Positions 25,159 to 33,874 of a stretch of DNA of 64,000 nucleotides are shown here, in pieces. The DNA lies in the NCBI RefSeq assembly GCF_000067045.1, contig NC_010125.1, positions 3,326,001-3,390,000 on the forward strand, in the 5' to 3' direction. Origin of the DNA: Gluconacetobacter diazotrophicus PA1 5. GTDB taxonomy: Bacteria > Pseudomonadota > Alphaproteobacteria > Acetobacterales > Acetobacteraceae. The number at the start of each line of letters is the position of its first letter. Position 1 is the stretch's first letter. The notes below the pieces were generated by a model. It saw nothing but the letters and a program-made list of their open reading frames with translations, was not told the DNA's origin and made no database searches. Position numbers and translations under genes: made by a program.

Positions 25159-26520
25159 TTAGCTATAGGCAATCAGGTGACCGTCGTCGGTCACGATCAG
25201 CAGCCGTCCATCGACCACGATCGGCGCCACGCTGGCCACCCCCGGCAGCTTGCCGATGGACAGTAACGCGCCGGTCACCGGATCGATCGTCGCATATCCG
25301 GTCTCGGGCAGGGTGCTGACGCAGACCAGCTTGCCCCCCGCCAGGATCGGGCCGGTCCAGGTCACGCCATCCTTCTGCACGTCGACCCTGCGATAGCGGC
25401 GGAGCTGGGTGATCCAGCGCACGTGGCCGCTCAACCGGTCGATGCAGGCCAGTTGCTGGTCCAGCGACAGCACGTACAGCCAGTTGTCGACGACCAGCAG
25501 GCTGTCCTGCCCTGCGACGGCGCGTTCCCACAGGCGCCGCCCCGAGCGCACATCCAGCGCGACAAGGACCGAAGCGGCACTGATGGCATAGACCGTGCCG
25601 TCCACCACCACCGGCATGCCCCGCACGCAGGAAAAATCGACCGTCGTTTCCTGGCCGTTGGTGCTGCCCAGCGTGTCGCTCCAGACCACCTCGCCGCTTT
25701 CCGCCCGCAGCGCGACCAGGTCGCCCGACCCGAACCCGGCCACCACCACATCCCCCACCACGGCGGGCGCGGGCTGGCCGAAGATGACGGTGTCCACCGC
25801 CGTCGAGGCATAGGTCCACAGCACGTTGCCCGTCGCGGCATCGACGGCGAACAGCCTTTCGTCGATCGTCCCGAAGAACAGGCGCCCGTCCGCGATCGTG
25901 GGCGCCGAGCGGCCCGGCGTTCCGGTGTCGATCCGCCATTTCACCCGGCCGGTCGCGACATCGACCGCCACGGTCTGCGCCACGCCGTCGACGATGTACA
26001 GCGTGTCGCCCGCGACGCTGAACCCGCCGCCCAGGTTGCTGGACTTCATCTTCTTCGGCTTGGGGACGAAGTGCCACGCTTCGCGCATGCGCGGCCATTC
26101 GAACGCCCGGATCACCCCCTGCGCGTCGCTGACGAAGATCCGGCCGCCGGCCACGATCGGCGTCGCCTGCAACACGCCACGCCCGGTATTGCCCAGCGCG
26201 GCGTACGACAGAAGCTCGGGTTCGGACACGCCGGCGCCGATGCTCTTCGTCCATTCGCGGCGCATCGCACCGCCCCAGGCCATGTTGATGCCCGCATGGC
26301 TGGGCACGCGACCCGGCTGCGGCCATTCCGCGACCGTCGTCTGGGGCGGCAGGACAATCGGCATGTGATCGTCGGGATCGACCATCAGACCCGCGCCGGT
26401 GCCCAGCACGTCGACGCGCTTGCCGGCCAGCAGCGGCTTTTCGTCATCATCGCATCCGGCCAGAACCGGCAACATCGCTCCACCAAGAAGCGCATGCCGG
26501 CGGGTCAGAACTTTGTTCAT
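25159..26520 (-). CDS. bamB: Outer-membrane assembly lipoprotein BamB (PQQ-like beta-propeller)
   Basis: Component of the BAM complex that inserts outer-membrane proteins. The 453-residue precursor has a lipoprotein signal with lipobox LAGC near residue 23, directly after LLGGAMLPV. Eight propeller blades follow, with repeated patterns such as LFAVDAATGNVLWTY, LVALDVRSGRRLWERAV and YATIDPVTGALL. There is no heme motif and no PQQ dehydrogenase signature. The location next to der and a YfgM-like TPR protein strongly supports BamB. The ATG at 26520 gives the signal peptide; the open frame extends further upstream. Confidence 0.93.
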   Translation of the reverse strand: MNKVLTRRHALLGGAMLPVLAGCDDDEKPLLAGKRVDVLGTGAGLMVDPDDHMPIVLPPQTTVAEWPQPGRVPSHAGINMAWGGAMRREWTKSIGAGVSEPELLSYAALGNTGRGVLQATPIVAGGRIFVSDAQGVIRAFEWPRMREAWHFVPKPKKMKSSNLGGGFSVAGDTLYIVDGVAQTVAVDVATGRVKWRIDTGTPGRSAPTIADGRLFFGTIDERLFAVDAATGNVLWTYASTAVDTVIFGQPAPAVVGDVVVAGFGSGDLVALRAESGEVVWSDTLGSTNGQETTVDFSCVRGMPVVVDGTVYAISAASVLVALDVRSGRRLWERAVAGQDSLLVVDNWLYVLSLDQQLACIDRLSGHVRWITQLRRYRRVDVQKDGVTWTGPILAGGKLVCVSTLPETGYATIDPVTGALLSIGKLPGVASVAPIVVDGRLLIVTDDGHLIAYS

Positions 26521-26581
26521 GTCAATCCTGCGCTGCAAAAGGAAGAAAGGCCCCGGACCGGCGCGGCCCCAACGGCGACGA

Positions 26582-27271
26582 TTACGACGGGCTGGCATTC
26601 AGGGTCTGCAGCAGGCCGCCGGCCCGGCTGCGCAACCCGTCCGGGACATCGGCCTCGGCGCTGAGCTGCGCGAAGCGCCGGCGTGCGTCGGCGGTGCGTC
26701 CCTGCCGCAGGTCCAGCATCGCCTCGCACTCGATGGCCAGCGCCCGCCAGGGCTTGCCCACGCCGTCCAGCGTCGTCAGGCGGGACCGCAAGGTCGCCGG
26801 ATCACCGTCGTCGATCTGGCGCTGGACCCACAGCAGGCTGGCCAGGGACCGCAATTGCGGGTCCGCCGCCCCGTCATCGGCCACCTGGGTCCACAGCGAC
26901 AGCGCGCCGCGCGTATCGCCGCTCGACGCCAGCAGCGCCGCGCGCTCCAGCCGCGCCAGGGTCCGCAGGCCCGGTGGTGCCGTGTCCAGCGTGGCGAAGC
27001 GCTTCAGCGCGTCCTGCTGCTGCGGGGTCAGTCGCGCCGTCTCGCCCGGGACGATCTGGCTGCTGTCGGCCGCATGCAGCGCCGTGAAATAGGTCGCCGC
27101 CCAGGCACGGTCGGCCTGCCGGCCACGCCATGCGTGGTACTGCCATCCGCCGACGCCCGCGCCGGCCACCGCCACCACGGCCACCGCTGCCGCGACATAG
27201 CGCCGGGCCAGCGCGCGCAGGCGTTCCGCCCGCAAATCGTCGTCGACTTCCCTGAAGATGTCGTCAGCCAC
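26582..27271 (-). CDS. YfgM-like tetratricopeptide-repeat membrane protein
   Basis: A 229-residue protein with a short cytoplasmic N-terminus (MADDIFREVDDDLRAERLRAL), one membrane segment (AAAVAVVAVAGAGVGGWQYH, residues 28-47) and a periplasmic helical-repeat domain. TPR-like repeats are seen in QQQDALKRFATL, ARLERAALLASSGDTRGALSLW and ECEAMLDLRQGRTADARRRF. This matches the TPR_21 (YfgM) family, whose E. coli member contacts SecYEG and periplasmic chaperones. Its place 60 bp before bamB-der repeats the common hisS-yfgM-bamB-der order, but hisS is absent here. Confidence 0.85.
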   Translation of the reverse strand: MADDIFREVDDDLRAERLRALARRYVAAAVAVVAVAGAGVGGWQYHAWRGRQADRAWAATYFTALHAADSSQIVPGETARLTPQQQDALKRFATLDTAPPGLRTLARLERAALLASSGDTRGALSLWTQVADDGAADPQLRSLASLLWVQRQIDDGDPATLRSRLTTLDGVGKPWRALAIECEAMLDLRQGRTADARRRFAQLSAEADVPDGLRSRAGGLLQTLNASPS

Positions 27272-27381
27272 GTCTCAACCGCTCTCCGCATACGCAGGCA
27301 GACGGGTCACGCCCCGCCCAGCCAAAGGCCGGACCATAGCGGGGTCGGCGCACAGGGGCAACAAACCCCCGTGATCCGCCG

Positions 27382-27801
27382 TCAATGCTTGTGCGCGAAA
27401 TGCGCGGCCCCGTCCCGCAATTCGGTGCTCAGGCGGGTGAAATTGCCGGCGATCCGCTGCTGCACCACCAGGCTGCCCTGATGGACCCTGTCCATCCGGG
27501 CCCGCGCCTCGGCGCTGATCGCGCCCTCTTCCCGGCCGGCGGCGCTGGCGACGCAGCCATTATAGAGCCGGGCCGCCTTCTCGTACGCCGTCACGGCATC
27601 CACGCTGGCGTTATAGTGCGCGGCGGTCGTGTAATCGACCACCGGGGGCCTGGGTTCCTGCCCGCAGGCGGCGGGGGCGGACCACGGGGCATCGGCGGCG
27701 CGGGCGGCCGCCACCATGCCCACGGACGTCATGCCCAGGGACGTCATCACACACAGGGACACGGCACAGGCCAGGAACAGGCCCGATACTGGAGCACGCA
27801 A
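27382..27801 (-). CDS. Small secreted hypothetical protein (139 aa)
   Basis: Not recognised. A long signal peptide (LFLACAVSLCVMTSLGMTSVGMVAAARAADA) should be cleaved near residue 36, leaving about 100 periplasmic residues. The mature part has two cysteines (AACGQEP and YNGCVASA), which could form a disulfide, and is largely helical (YNASVDAVTAYEKAARLYNGC). A 15-bp tandem repeat in the DNA, ATGCCCACGGACGTC, codes for the repeated MTSxG of the signal region. It lies between pyrC and the TPR gene on the same strand, with gaps that suggest its own promoter. Confidence 0.7.
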   Translation of the reverse strand: MRAPVSGLFLACAVSLCVMTSLGMTSVGMVAAARAADAPWSAPAACGQEPRPPVVDYTTAAHYNASVDAVTAYEKAARLYNGCVASAAGREEGAISAEARARMDRVHQGSLVVQQRIAGNFTRLSTELRDGAAHFAHKH

Positions 27802-27868
27802 GGGATGTCTTCCTTCTTCGATCCGCTTCTTCAGCGATCTTCAGATATATTCGAAGACCATGGCGAAA

Positions 27869-29188
27869 TCAGGGTGCGAAATGCGCAAGCCTGCCGGCCG
27901 GCGCGCCCAGGATCGTATCCTCGCGCATGACGGCGTGGCCCCGCACGATCGTCGCCATCGGCCAGCCCGTCACCTCCATCCCGTCGAACGGCGTCCAGCC
28001 CGCCGGGGTGGCGATCCAGTCATTGGTGATACGGCGCCGCGCCTTCATGTCCACCAGGGTGAAATCGGCGTCATAGCCCATGGCGATCCGCCCCTTGGCC
28101 TGCAGGCCATAGACCCGCGCCGGCCCTGCCGCCATCAGGTCCACCATCCGGCCCAGCGACAGACGCCCGGCATTGACGTGGTCCAGCATGACGGGAACCA
28201 GCGTCTGCACCCCCGTCAGCCCCGCCGGGGTGGCGGGCCAGGGCCGCGCCTTCGCCGCCAGGGAATGGGGCGCGTGGTCCGACCCGATCGTGTCCACGGT
28301 GCCGTTGCGCACGGCCTCCCAACTGGCCTCGTAATGCCGGCGGTCGCGGATCGGCGGGTTCATGATCGCAAGCGGGCCCAGCGTCTCATAGCATTCGGGG
28401 GCGACCTGGGTCAGATGGTTCACCAGCACCTCGACGGTCGCGACGTCGCGATGCGCCGGCAGCCAGTCCAGTTCCTCGGCGGTCGAGGTATGCAGGATAT
28501 GGACCGGCCGCCCCGCCCGCCGCGCCAGATCCACGATACGCCGCGTGCCCAGGAAGGCGCATTCCTCGTCCCGCCAGAAGGGATGGCTGTCGTAGGACAT
28601 GCCCTCGGTCAGCAGCTTCTTGCGGTCCTGCAGGCGGTATTCGTCCTCGGAATGGAAGGCGACGCGGCGGTGGCCGTTCTCCAGCACCTGCCGGATGCCC
28701 TCGTCATCCTCGATCATCAGGTCGCCGGTCGACGATCCGGCGAAGACCTTGATGGCGCAGACCCCGTCGAAACACTCGTACTCGCCCAGGCGCGGCGTAT
28801 TGCCGCGCGTGGCGCCGACATACAGCGCGAAATCCACCCAGCTTTCGCGCGACGCGTATTCCTGCTTCCAGCGCAGCATCTCGGCGTCGGTCACCGATGG
28901 CGCGGTGTTGGGCATGTCGAACACCGTCGTCACCCCGCCCAGGGCCGCCGCGCGCGTGCCGGTGGGAATGCTCTCGACCGCGGCGTCGCCCGGGTCGCGC
29001 AGATGCACGTGCGGGTCGATCAGCCCGGGCAGCACATGCAGGCCGGACGCGTCGATGACCGTATCGGCCTCGTCCGCCACACCCGCCGTCAGGCTGGCGA
29101 TCCGGCCCGAGCGCACGCCGATGTCGGTACGGGCCTCGCCCCAGGGCAGAAGGCAGACGCCATTGCGGATGATCAGGTCGTAATGCAT
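27869..29188 (-). CDS. pyrC: Dihydroorotase (class I, PyrC)
   Basis: Zinc amidohydrolase that cyclises carbamoyl-aspartate to dihydroorotate in pyrimidine synthesis. The 439-residue protein has the metal motif GLIDPHVHLRDPG, the carbamylated-lysine region CAIKVFAGSSTGDLM, metal histidines in VAFHSEDE and VHILHTSTAEE, and the catalytic Asp in TIGSDHAPHS. The C-terminal YDADFTLVDM is typical of the subfamily annotated as dihydroorotase or allantoinase-like. The ATG at 29188 begins MHYDLIIRNG. No pyrB lies nearby, so a related cyclic amidase role cannot be fully excluded. Confidence 0.9.
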   Translation of the reverse strand: MHYDLIIRNGVCLLPWGEARTDIGVRSGRIASLTAGVADEADTVIDASGLHVLPGLIDPHVHLRDPGDAAVESIPTGTRAAALGGVTTVFDMPNTAPSVTDAEMLRWKQEYASRESWVDFALYVGATRGNTPRLGEYECFDGVCAIKVFAGSSTGDLMIEDDEGIRQVLENGHRRVAFHSEDEYRLQDRKKLLTEGMSYDSHPFWRDEECAFLGTRRIVDLARRAGRPVHILHTSTAEELDWLPAHRDVATVEVLVNHLTQVAPECYETLGPLAIMNPPIRDRRHYEASWEAVRNGTVDTIGSDHAPHSLAAKARPWPATPAGLTGVQTLVPVMLDHVNAGRLSLGRMVDLMAAGPARVYGLQAKGRIAMGYDADFTLVDMKARRRITNDWIATPAGWTPFDGMEVTGWPMATIVRGHAVMREDTILGAPAGRLAHFAP

Positions 29189-29273
29189 CGGTTCCTCGCA
29201 GCCTGTCGGTGCCTCCGACGTATCCCCACAACGGGCACACGGCAAGGTTCGCGTCCCCTCATCCCGTCGCCCC

Positions 29274-30383
29274 TCATCCCGTCGCCCCTGGCAGCAGCGA
29301 CAGCAGCCGTGCCTCCAGCCGGGCGGACTGGACGGGCGCGCAGAACGACTCCCGCGCCGTCGCCGCCGCCGCGCCCGCCATCGCATCGCGGGTCCGGGGG
29401 ACCAGCATCGCCTGCATCGCATCCGCCAGCGCCATCGGATCGCCGGCCGGCACCACGATCCCGGCCCCCGCATGCCCCACCGCGCCCTCCAGCCCCGACT
29501 GGCTGGAGGCGACGACCGGCACGCCGCGCGCCATGGCCTCCACCGCGACGCTGGGCAGGCCCTCGCGGTCGCCGCCGGGCGGCACCACGCTGGGCACCAG
29601 CAGCGCGATCGCCCGGTCCATCTCCGCCGCCAGGTCCGCCGCCCCCAGCCAGCCGGCGAAGCGCAGGTTGGCCAGGCCCGCCGCACGGTCGCGCATCGCC
29701 GGCAGCAGCGGCCCGTCCCCCGCCAGAACGACCGGGGGCGTCACCCCGCGCCCGGCCAGAATCCGCACCGCGTCGATCAGCACCGGCACCCCCTTCTTGT
29801 CCACGAAGCGCCCGGCGAAGACGAAGCGGTCGGCGGGGCCGGCGGCCAGGGGGGCGGGCTCCGCCCCGATGGGAATCACCTCCAGCAGTCGGGCCGGCAC
29901 CCCGCGTTCCAGCAACCGGTCGCGCACGCCCTCGGACACGCAGACGAACAGCGCGGCATGGGATTGCAGCGCCTGCCAGCGCCGCTGGAACACCGATGGC
30001 GGAAAGCCGCCCGCGTAATGCCGGTCCTTGAACGCGTCGCCGCCATGGAACGTCACCACCAGCGGCACGCCCAGTGCCCGGGCGATCGGCAGGGCCAGCG
30101 CGCCCCCGCGCCCGAACTGGGCATGCACCAGCACGGGCGCCAGGTCCGCGACCTCGCGCGCCGCGCCCCAGCCGAACTGCCGGAACGCCATCTGGCGCAG
30201 CGGCCGCAGGGGCCCGCTGCCGCCGAGGAAACGCACATCACCCGGCAAGTCGGGCGCGGGGGCATCGCGCCGGCACCCGACCCAGCAGGGCCGGAGAGTG
30301 CGAAACCCCATATATTGCCGCCGCATGAAGGCCTGTTCCGAGGGCGGCAGCAGCCGATCGCGATAGACGAGGACGGTCTTCAC
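29274..30383 (-). CDS. Glycosyltransferase family 4 protein
   Basis: A 369-residue GT4 (GT-B fold) enzyme. HAQFGRGGALALPIARALGVPLVVTFHGGDAF marks the N-terminal domain. The C-terminal donor site shows FVFAGRFVDKKGVPVLIDAVRIL, VVLAGDGPLLPAMR and the EGLPSVAVEAMARGVPVVAS motif with the conserved Glu. The start is GTG at 30383, overlapping the stop of the preceding GT9 gene (GTGA), so the pair is coupled. It probably adds a sugar to LPS core or exopolysaccharide; donor and acceptor are unknown. No transmembrane segment is seen. Confidence 0.86.
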   Translation of the reverse strand: MKTVLVYRDRLLPPSEQAFMRRQYMGFRTLRPCWVGCRRDAPAPDLPGDVRFLGGSGPLRPLRQMAFRQFGWGAAREVADLAPVLVHAQFGRGGALALPIARALGVPLVVTFHGGDAFKDRHYAGGFPPSVFQRRWQALQSHAALFVCVSEGVRDRLLERGVPARLLEVIPIGAEPAPLAAGPADRFVFAGRFVDKKGVPVLIDAVRILAGRGVTPPVVLAGDGPLLPAMRDRAAGLANLRFAGWLGAADLAAEMDRAIALLVPSVVPPGGDREGLPSVAVEAMARGVPVVASSQSGLEGAVGHAGAGIVVPAGDPMALADAMQAMLVPRTRDAMAGAAAATARESFCAPVQSARLEARLLSLLPGATG

Positions 30384-31354
30384 GCGACCACGGACATTGC
30401 GTCGCCCGGGGCGTCGCCCGGGATATCGCCCGCCGCTGGCCCAGCCGCGTCCAGCAGGTCGATCGCGGCCCGCAGCACCGTTGCGACCTCCAGCCCCGCG
30501 ATGGGCGCGTGGCCCTCCGGCCCCGGCGCCGCGACGCCCCGGGCACAGCGGCCGGCGGGCCCGTATTCGGTCATCCGGCTGGGCCCGAACAGCCCCAGCG
30601 TCGGCGTGCCGGCCGCCGCCGACAGATGCATCAGGCCCGAATCGTTGCCGACGAACCCCTGGCAGCGCGCCAGCAGCGCCGCCACCTGGGGCAGCGCATG
30701 ATCCCCCCCGGCATCGACGGCATCCGGCAGGGCGGCCAGCACCGGGGCCGCCATCCGGCGCTCGGCCTCGCCGGGGCCGTACAGGACGACCGGGCGCAGC
30801 GGGCCATGCCCGGCCTGCACCGCATGGGCCTGCAAGGCCTGGGCCAGCGCGACGAAGCGGTCCGCCGGCCAGATCTTCCCCACCCAGTTGGCGGTCGGCG
30901 CCAGGGCCAGCCAGCGCGTGCCGTCGGGCAGGATCGCCCGCGCCCGCTCGCGGTCCGCCGGCGCGGTCCACACCACCGGCAGGGGCGGCGGCGACAGGCC
31001 CAGCAGCGCGCCCAGATGGGCCACCCGCGCGCCCTGCCGCCGCCCGCCCCGCATGATCAGCCGCCGCCGGGCGGACAGGAACAGTGTGATCGCCGAACCG
31101 CGCAAATCCACGCACAGATCCCATCGGGTCCCGACGCAGTCGCGCCACAGCGACAGCCAGTGCAGGTCATGGCGCCGCTTGGTCACGACGATCGTCCGCT
31201 CGCGCCCGGGCATGGCATCGAACAGCGAGGCCGCCACCGGCCCACAGGCAATGGTGACGCGCGCGCCCGGATGACGCGCCAGCAGGACATCCAGCAACCC
31301 GGTGGACAGGACCGCGTCCCCCAGCCGGGTGGAGGTGATGAACAGAATCCGCAT
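30380..31354 (-). CDS. Glycosyltransferase family 9 (heptosyltransferase-like) protein
   Basis: A 324-residue protein of the ADP-heptose:LPS heptosyltransferase family. The N-terminus MRILFITSTRLGDAVLSTGLL carries the family's RLGD motif. WLALAPTANWVGKIWPADRFVALAQAL and FVGNDSGLMHLSAAAGTPTLGLFGPSR are the donor-binding blocks. The ATG at 31354 gives a textbook start. It is divergent from ygfZ and coupled to a GT4 gene. The likely role is LPS core assembly. Which heptosyltransferase it represents, or whether it uses another sugar, is open. Confidence 0.88.
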   Translation of the reverse strand: MRILFITSTRLGDAVLSTGLLDVLLARHPGARVTIACGPVAASLFDAMPGRERTIVVTKRRHDLHWLSLWRDCVGTRWDLCVDLRGSAITLFLSARRRLIMRGGRRQGARVAHLGALLGLSPPPLPVVWTAPADRERARAILPDGTRWLALAPTANWVGKIWPADRFVALAQALQAHAVQAGHGPLRPVVLYGPGEAERRMAAPVLAALPDAVDAGGDHALPQVAALLARCQGFVGNDSGLMHLSAAAGTPTLGLFGPSRMTEYGPAGRCARGVAAPGPEGHAPIAGLEVATVLRAAIDLLDAAGPAAGDIPGDAPGDAMSVVA

Positions 31355-31496
31355 ACCCCGCGACACTAGCCCATTGCCCGGGCGGGTGAAATCGGTCCAT
31401 GGGGCCGGCGCATGCCCGATATATGGTCCCCGGAGGGATTCTCCCGTGGCTTTCCCCTTGTCGCCGGGGGCGCATGCGACCAACATCCATACCGCC

Positions 31497-32321
31497 ATGA
31501 CACATTTCGCCTTTCTACCGGACCGTGCCGTGCTGGCCATCTCCGGCGCCGACCGGGTGTCCTTCCTCCAGGGCCTGGTATCGAACGACGTTGCCGCCGT
31601 CGCACCCGGCCAGGCGGTCTGGACCGCGTTCCTGACGCCGCAGGGGAAATGGCAGGCCGATTTCTTCCTGTTCGCCGAAGCGGACGGCGAACGCCTGCTG
31701 CTGGATTGCGAGGCCGCGCAGGCCGACATGCTGCGCCAGCGCCTGGCGCGCTACCGCCTGCGCTCCGACGTGTCGATCGACCCGACCGGCTTTGCCGTCC
31801 ATGCCGCGTGGGGCGCGGTGCCGCCCATGCTGGATTCGGCCATCGGCGCCCCCGATCCGCGCCTGGCCGAGGCCGGCTGGCGCCTGATCCTGCCCCGCCC
31901 CACCCCCGACGCGGCCGACCACGCGGCCTATGACGCCCATCGGCTGGCGCTGGGCCTGCCGGACGGATCGCGCGACTGCGAGGAAGGCAAGACCCTGCTT
32001 CTGGAAGCGAATTTCGAGGCCCTGAACGGCATCTCCTGGACCAAGGGCTGCTATATGGGCCAGGAACTGACGGCCCGCACCCGGTATCGCGGCCTGGTCA
32101 GGCGCAAGCTGCTGCCCGTGTCCGGCGCGGCCCTGCCGCCGCCCGGCACCCCGCTGATGCATGGCGAGAAGGAGGCCGGAATCATGGCCTCGTCCCGCGA
32201 CGGGCGGGGGCTGGCGATGCTGCGACTGGACCATCGCAGCGCCGAGCTGACGGCCGAGGGCCATTCGGTCCAGGTCCACATTCCTTCCTGGCTGACGCTC
32301 AAGACCGAAGCCGAAGGCTGA
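31497..32321 (+). CDS. ygfZ: Folate-binding protein YgfZ (GcvT-like, Fe-S cluster maintenance)
   Basis: A 274-residue cytoplasmic protein related to the glycine cleavage T-protein, needed with folate for full activity of some Fe-S enzymes. The diagnostic KGCYMGQELTAR motif, with its conserved Cys, is near residue 185. ISGADRVSFLQGLVSNDV near the N-terminus and LLLEANFEALNGISW are also typical. Start is the ATG at 31497. It is divergent from the glycosyltransferase pair and 45 bases before hisI. Acetic acid bacteria rely on many Fe-S and molybdenum enzymes, in keeping with its presence. Confidence 0.93.
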   Translation: MTHFAFLPDRAVLAISGADRVSFLQGLVSNDVAAVAPGQAVWTAFLTPQGKWQADFFLFAEADGERLLLDCEAAQADMLRQRLARYRLRSDVSIDPTGFAVHAAWGAVPPMLDSAIGAPDPRLAEAGWRLILPRPTPDAADHAAYDAHRLALGLPDGSRDCEEGKTLLLEANFEALNGISWTKGCYMGQELTARTRYRGLVRRKLLPVSGAALPPPGTPLMHGEKEAGIMASSRDGRGLAMLRLDHRSAELTAEGHSVQVHIPSWLTLKTEAEG

Positions 32322-32366
32322 CCCGGCGTGGCCGGCGACACGCCGAACGACCGCCCAAGGATGACC

Positions 32367-32783
32367 ATGACCTACCTTCCCCCCGACGACGCCACACGGG
32401 CCCGCCTGCTCGACCAGGTCCATTTCGACGATGCCGGGCTGATCGCCGCCGTGGCGCAGCAGCACGACACGGGCGAGGTGCTGATGCTGGCCTGGATGAA
32501 CCGCGCGGCGCTGGACGAGACGCTGCGCACCGGCCGGGTCTGCTATTATTCGCGCAGCCGCGGCGCGCTGTGGCGCAAGGGCGAGACCTCGGGCCAGGTG
32601 CAGACCCTGGTCGATGCCCGCCTGGATTGCGACCGCGATGCCGTCCTGCTGCTGGTCGAACAGAGCGGGGTGGCCTGTCACACCGGGCGGCGGAGCTGCT
32701 TCTACAACGCCATGCGCCCCCTGGGCCTGATCGAGATCAGCGCGCCCCTGGTGTCGGCCGACGCCCTCTACGGCAAGAACTAG
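32367..32783 (+). CDS. hisI: Phosphoribosyl-AMP cyclohydrolase HisI
   Basis: Third step of histidine synthesis: hydrolytic opening of the adenine ring of PR-AMP, using zinc. The 138-residue single-domain protein shows [41 protein letters not shown], the metal-binding [18 protein letters not shown] and the zinc ligands of [13 protein letters not shown]. There are two close ATGs. The second, at 32367, has AAGGA five bases upstream, whereas the first, at 32361, overlaps that site. The fused HisE domain of enterobacteria is absent. The gene is isolated from other his genes. Confidence 0.94.
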   Translation: MTYLPPDDATRARLLDQVHFDDAGLIAAVAQQHDTGEVLMLAWMNRAALDETLRTGRVCYYSRSRGALWRKGETSGQVQTLVDARLDCDRDAVLLLVEQSGVACHTGRRSCFYNAMRPLGLIEISAPLVSADALYGKN

Positions 32784-32797
32784 GACCAACACCCGTC

Positions 32798-32965
32798 ATG
32801 CCTGCTTCCGAAAAGCCGCCCGTCGGCAAACTGGTCTTCCTCACCCTGCTTATCCTGATGACGATCGGGATGGGCATCTCCCTCCTGCACTCCGAATTCA
32901 CCTCCATCCGCTCCGCCGGCGGTCCTCCGGTTCCGGCCCCGCAATCGGCGCAGCCGCACGGCTAG
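32798..32965 (+). CDS. 55-residue single-pass membrane protein
   Basis: Not recognised. It starts 14 bases after the hisI stop with AGGA upstream. The sequence has a short polar N-terminus (MPASEKPPVGK), one strongly hydrophobic segment (LVFLTLLILMTIGMGISLL, residues 12-30) and a Pro/Ala-rich tail ending QSAQPHG. An N-in, C-out orientation is likely from the lysines before the segment. It is probably co-transcribed with hisI. Short genes like this are often missed, so the gap from 32784 to 33073 should not be read as empty. Confidence 0.6.
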   Translation: MPASEKPPVGKLVFLTLLILMTIGMGISLLHSEFTSIRSAGGPPVPAPQSAQPHG

Positions 32966-32994
32966 GGGCTGTTCCGCGCGCCTTCGAAGGGGAA

Positions 32995-33007
32995 CGCTTC
33001 GGAAGCG
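32995..33007. repeat. 13-bp perfect palindrome CGCTTC-G-GAAGCG
   Basis: It lies 30 bases after the small membrane protein and 67 before the SDR gene. It may be a short terminator stem or an operator for the dehydrogenase gene. There is no T-tract. The stem is too short to decide. Confidence 0.35.
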
Positions 33008-33073
33008 CAGGCGTCTTTCAGGTCATCGGCCCGCTGCGGCGGCCCGGATACGGGAAGAGAAAGAATAGCGACG

Positions 33074-33874
33074 ATGACGGATACGAAGCGGTTTGACGGA
33101 AAGGTCACCCTGGTGACCGGCGCGGCGGGGAATATCGGTCTGGCGACGGCGGAACGCCTGGCCGCGTCCGGTTCGGCCATTGCGCTGCTGGACCTTGGCG
33201 GCGCCAAACTGGACGATGCGGTCGCCAAGGTTGCGCGCGCCGGCGTCACGGCGCGCGGCTATGCCTGCGACGTGACGGACGCCGCACAGGTTCAGGAGAT
33301 CGTGGACAGGGTGGTCGCGGATTTCGGCCGGATCGACTTCCTGTTCAACAACGCGGGCTACCAGGGGGCTTTCGCACCGGTCCACGCGTATCCGACGGAG
33401 GATTTCTCCCGGGTCATGACCATCAATGTGTGCGGGGCGTTTCACGTCCTGCAGGCAGTGGCCCGGCACATGGTCGGCCGGAATTTCGGGCGGATCGTGA
33501 ACACGGCGAGCATGGCCGGCGTCGGGGGGCCACCGAACATGGCGGGCTATGCCGCGTCGAAATTCGCGATCGTCGGACTGACCCAGACGGCGTCCAAGGA
33601 CCTGGCGCCCTACAATATCCGCGTGAACGCGATCAGCCCGGCCTTCATGGGCCCCGGCTTCATGTGGGACCGGCAGGTCGAGCTTCAGGCGAAGGCCGGA
33701 AGCCAGTATTTTTCCAGCGACCCGAAGGTGGTGGCGGAACAGATGATCAATTCGGTCCCGATGCGCCGGTACGGCGACATCACGGAAATTCCCGGGGTCG
33801 TGGAATTCCTGCTGGGCGATGATTCCAGCTACATGACGGGCGTGAACCTGCCGATCGCAGGCGGCATTCTTTAA
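33074..33874 (+). CDS. Short-chain dehydrogenase closely resembling Gluconobacter xylitol dehydrogenase
   Basis: A 266-residue cytoplasmic NAD(P)-dependent SDR. The cofactor motif TGAAGNIG is near the N-terminus, with Asp in ALLDLGG suggesting NAD preference. The catalytic residues are Ser in NTASMAG, Y159 and K163 (YAASK). The segments FNNAGYQGAFAPV, GPGFMWDRQVELQAKAGSQY and SVPMRRYGDITEIPGVVEFL match what I recall of Gluconobacter oxydans NAD-xylitol dehydrogenase, which interconverts xylitol and D-xylulose. The substrate is therefore a good guess, not proven. Its stop overlaps the convergent lpxB stop by three bases. Confidence 0.85.
   Translation: MTDTKRFDGKVTLVTGAAGNIGLATAERLAASGSAIALLDLGGAKLDDAVAKVARAGVTARGYACDVTDAAQVQEIVDRVVADFGRIDFLFNNAGYQGAFAPVHAYPTEDFSRVMTINVCGAFHVLQAVARHMVGRNFGRIVNTASMAGVGGPPNMAGYAASKFAIVGLTQTASKDLAPYNIRVNAISPAFMGPGFMWDRQVELQAKAGSQYFSSDPKVVAEQMINSVPMRRYGDITEIPGVVEFLLGDDSSYMTGVNLPIAGGIL

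Noticed and set aside
25159-26520. PQQ-dependent dehydrogenase
   Set aside because: The beta-propeller repeats are those of BamB: a lipobox is present, length is 453 residues and der is adjacent.
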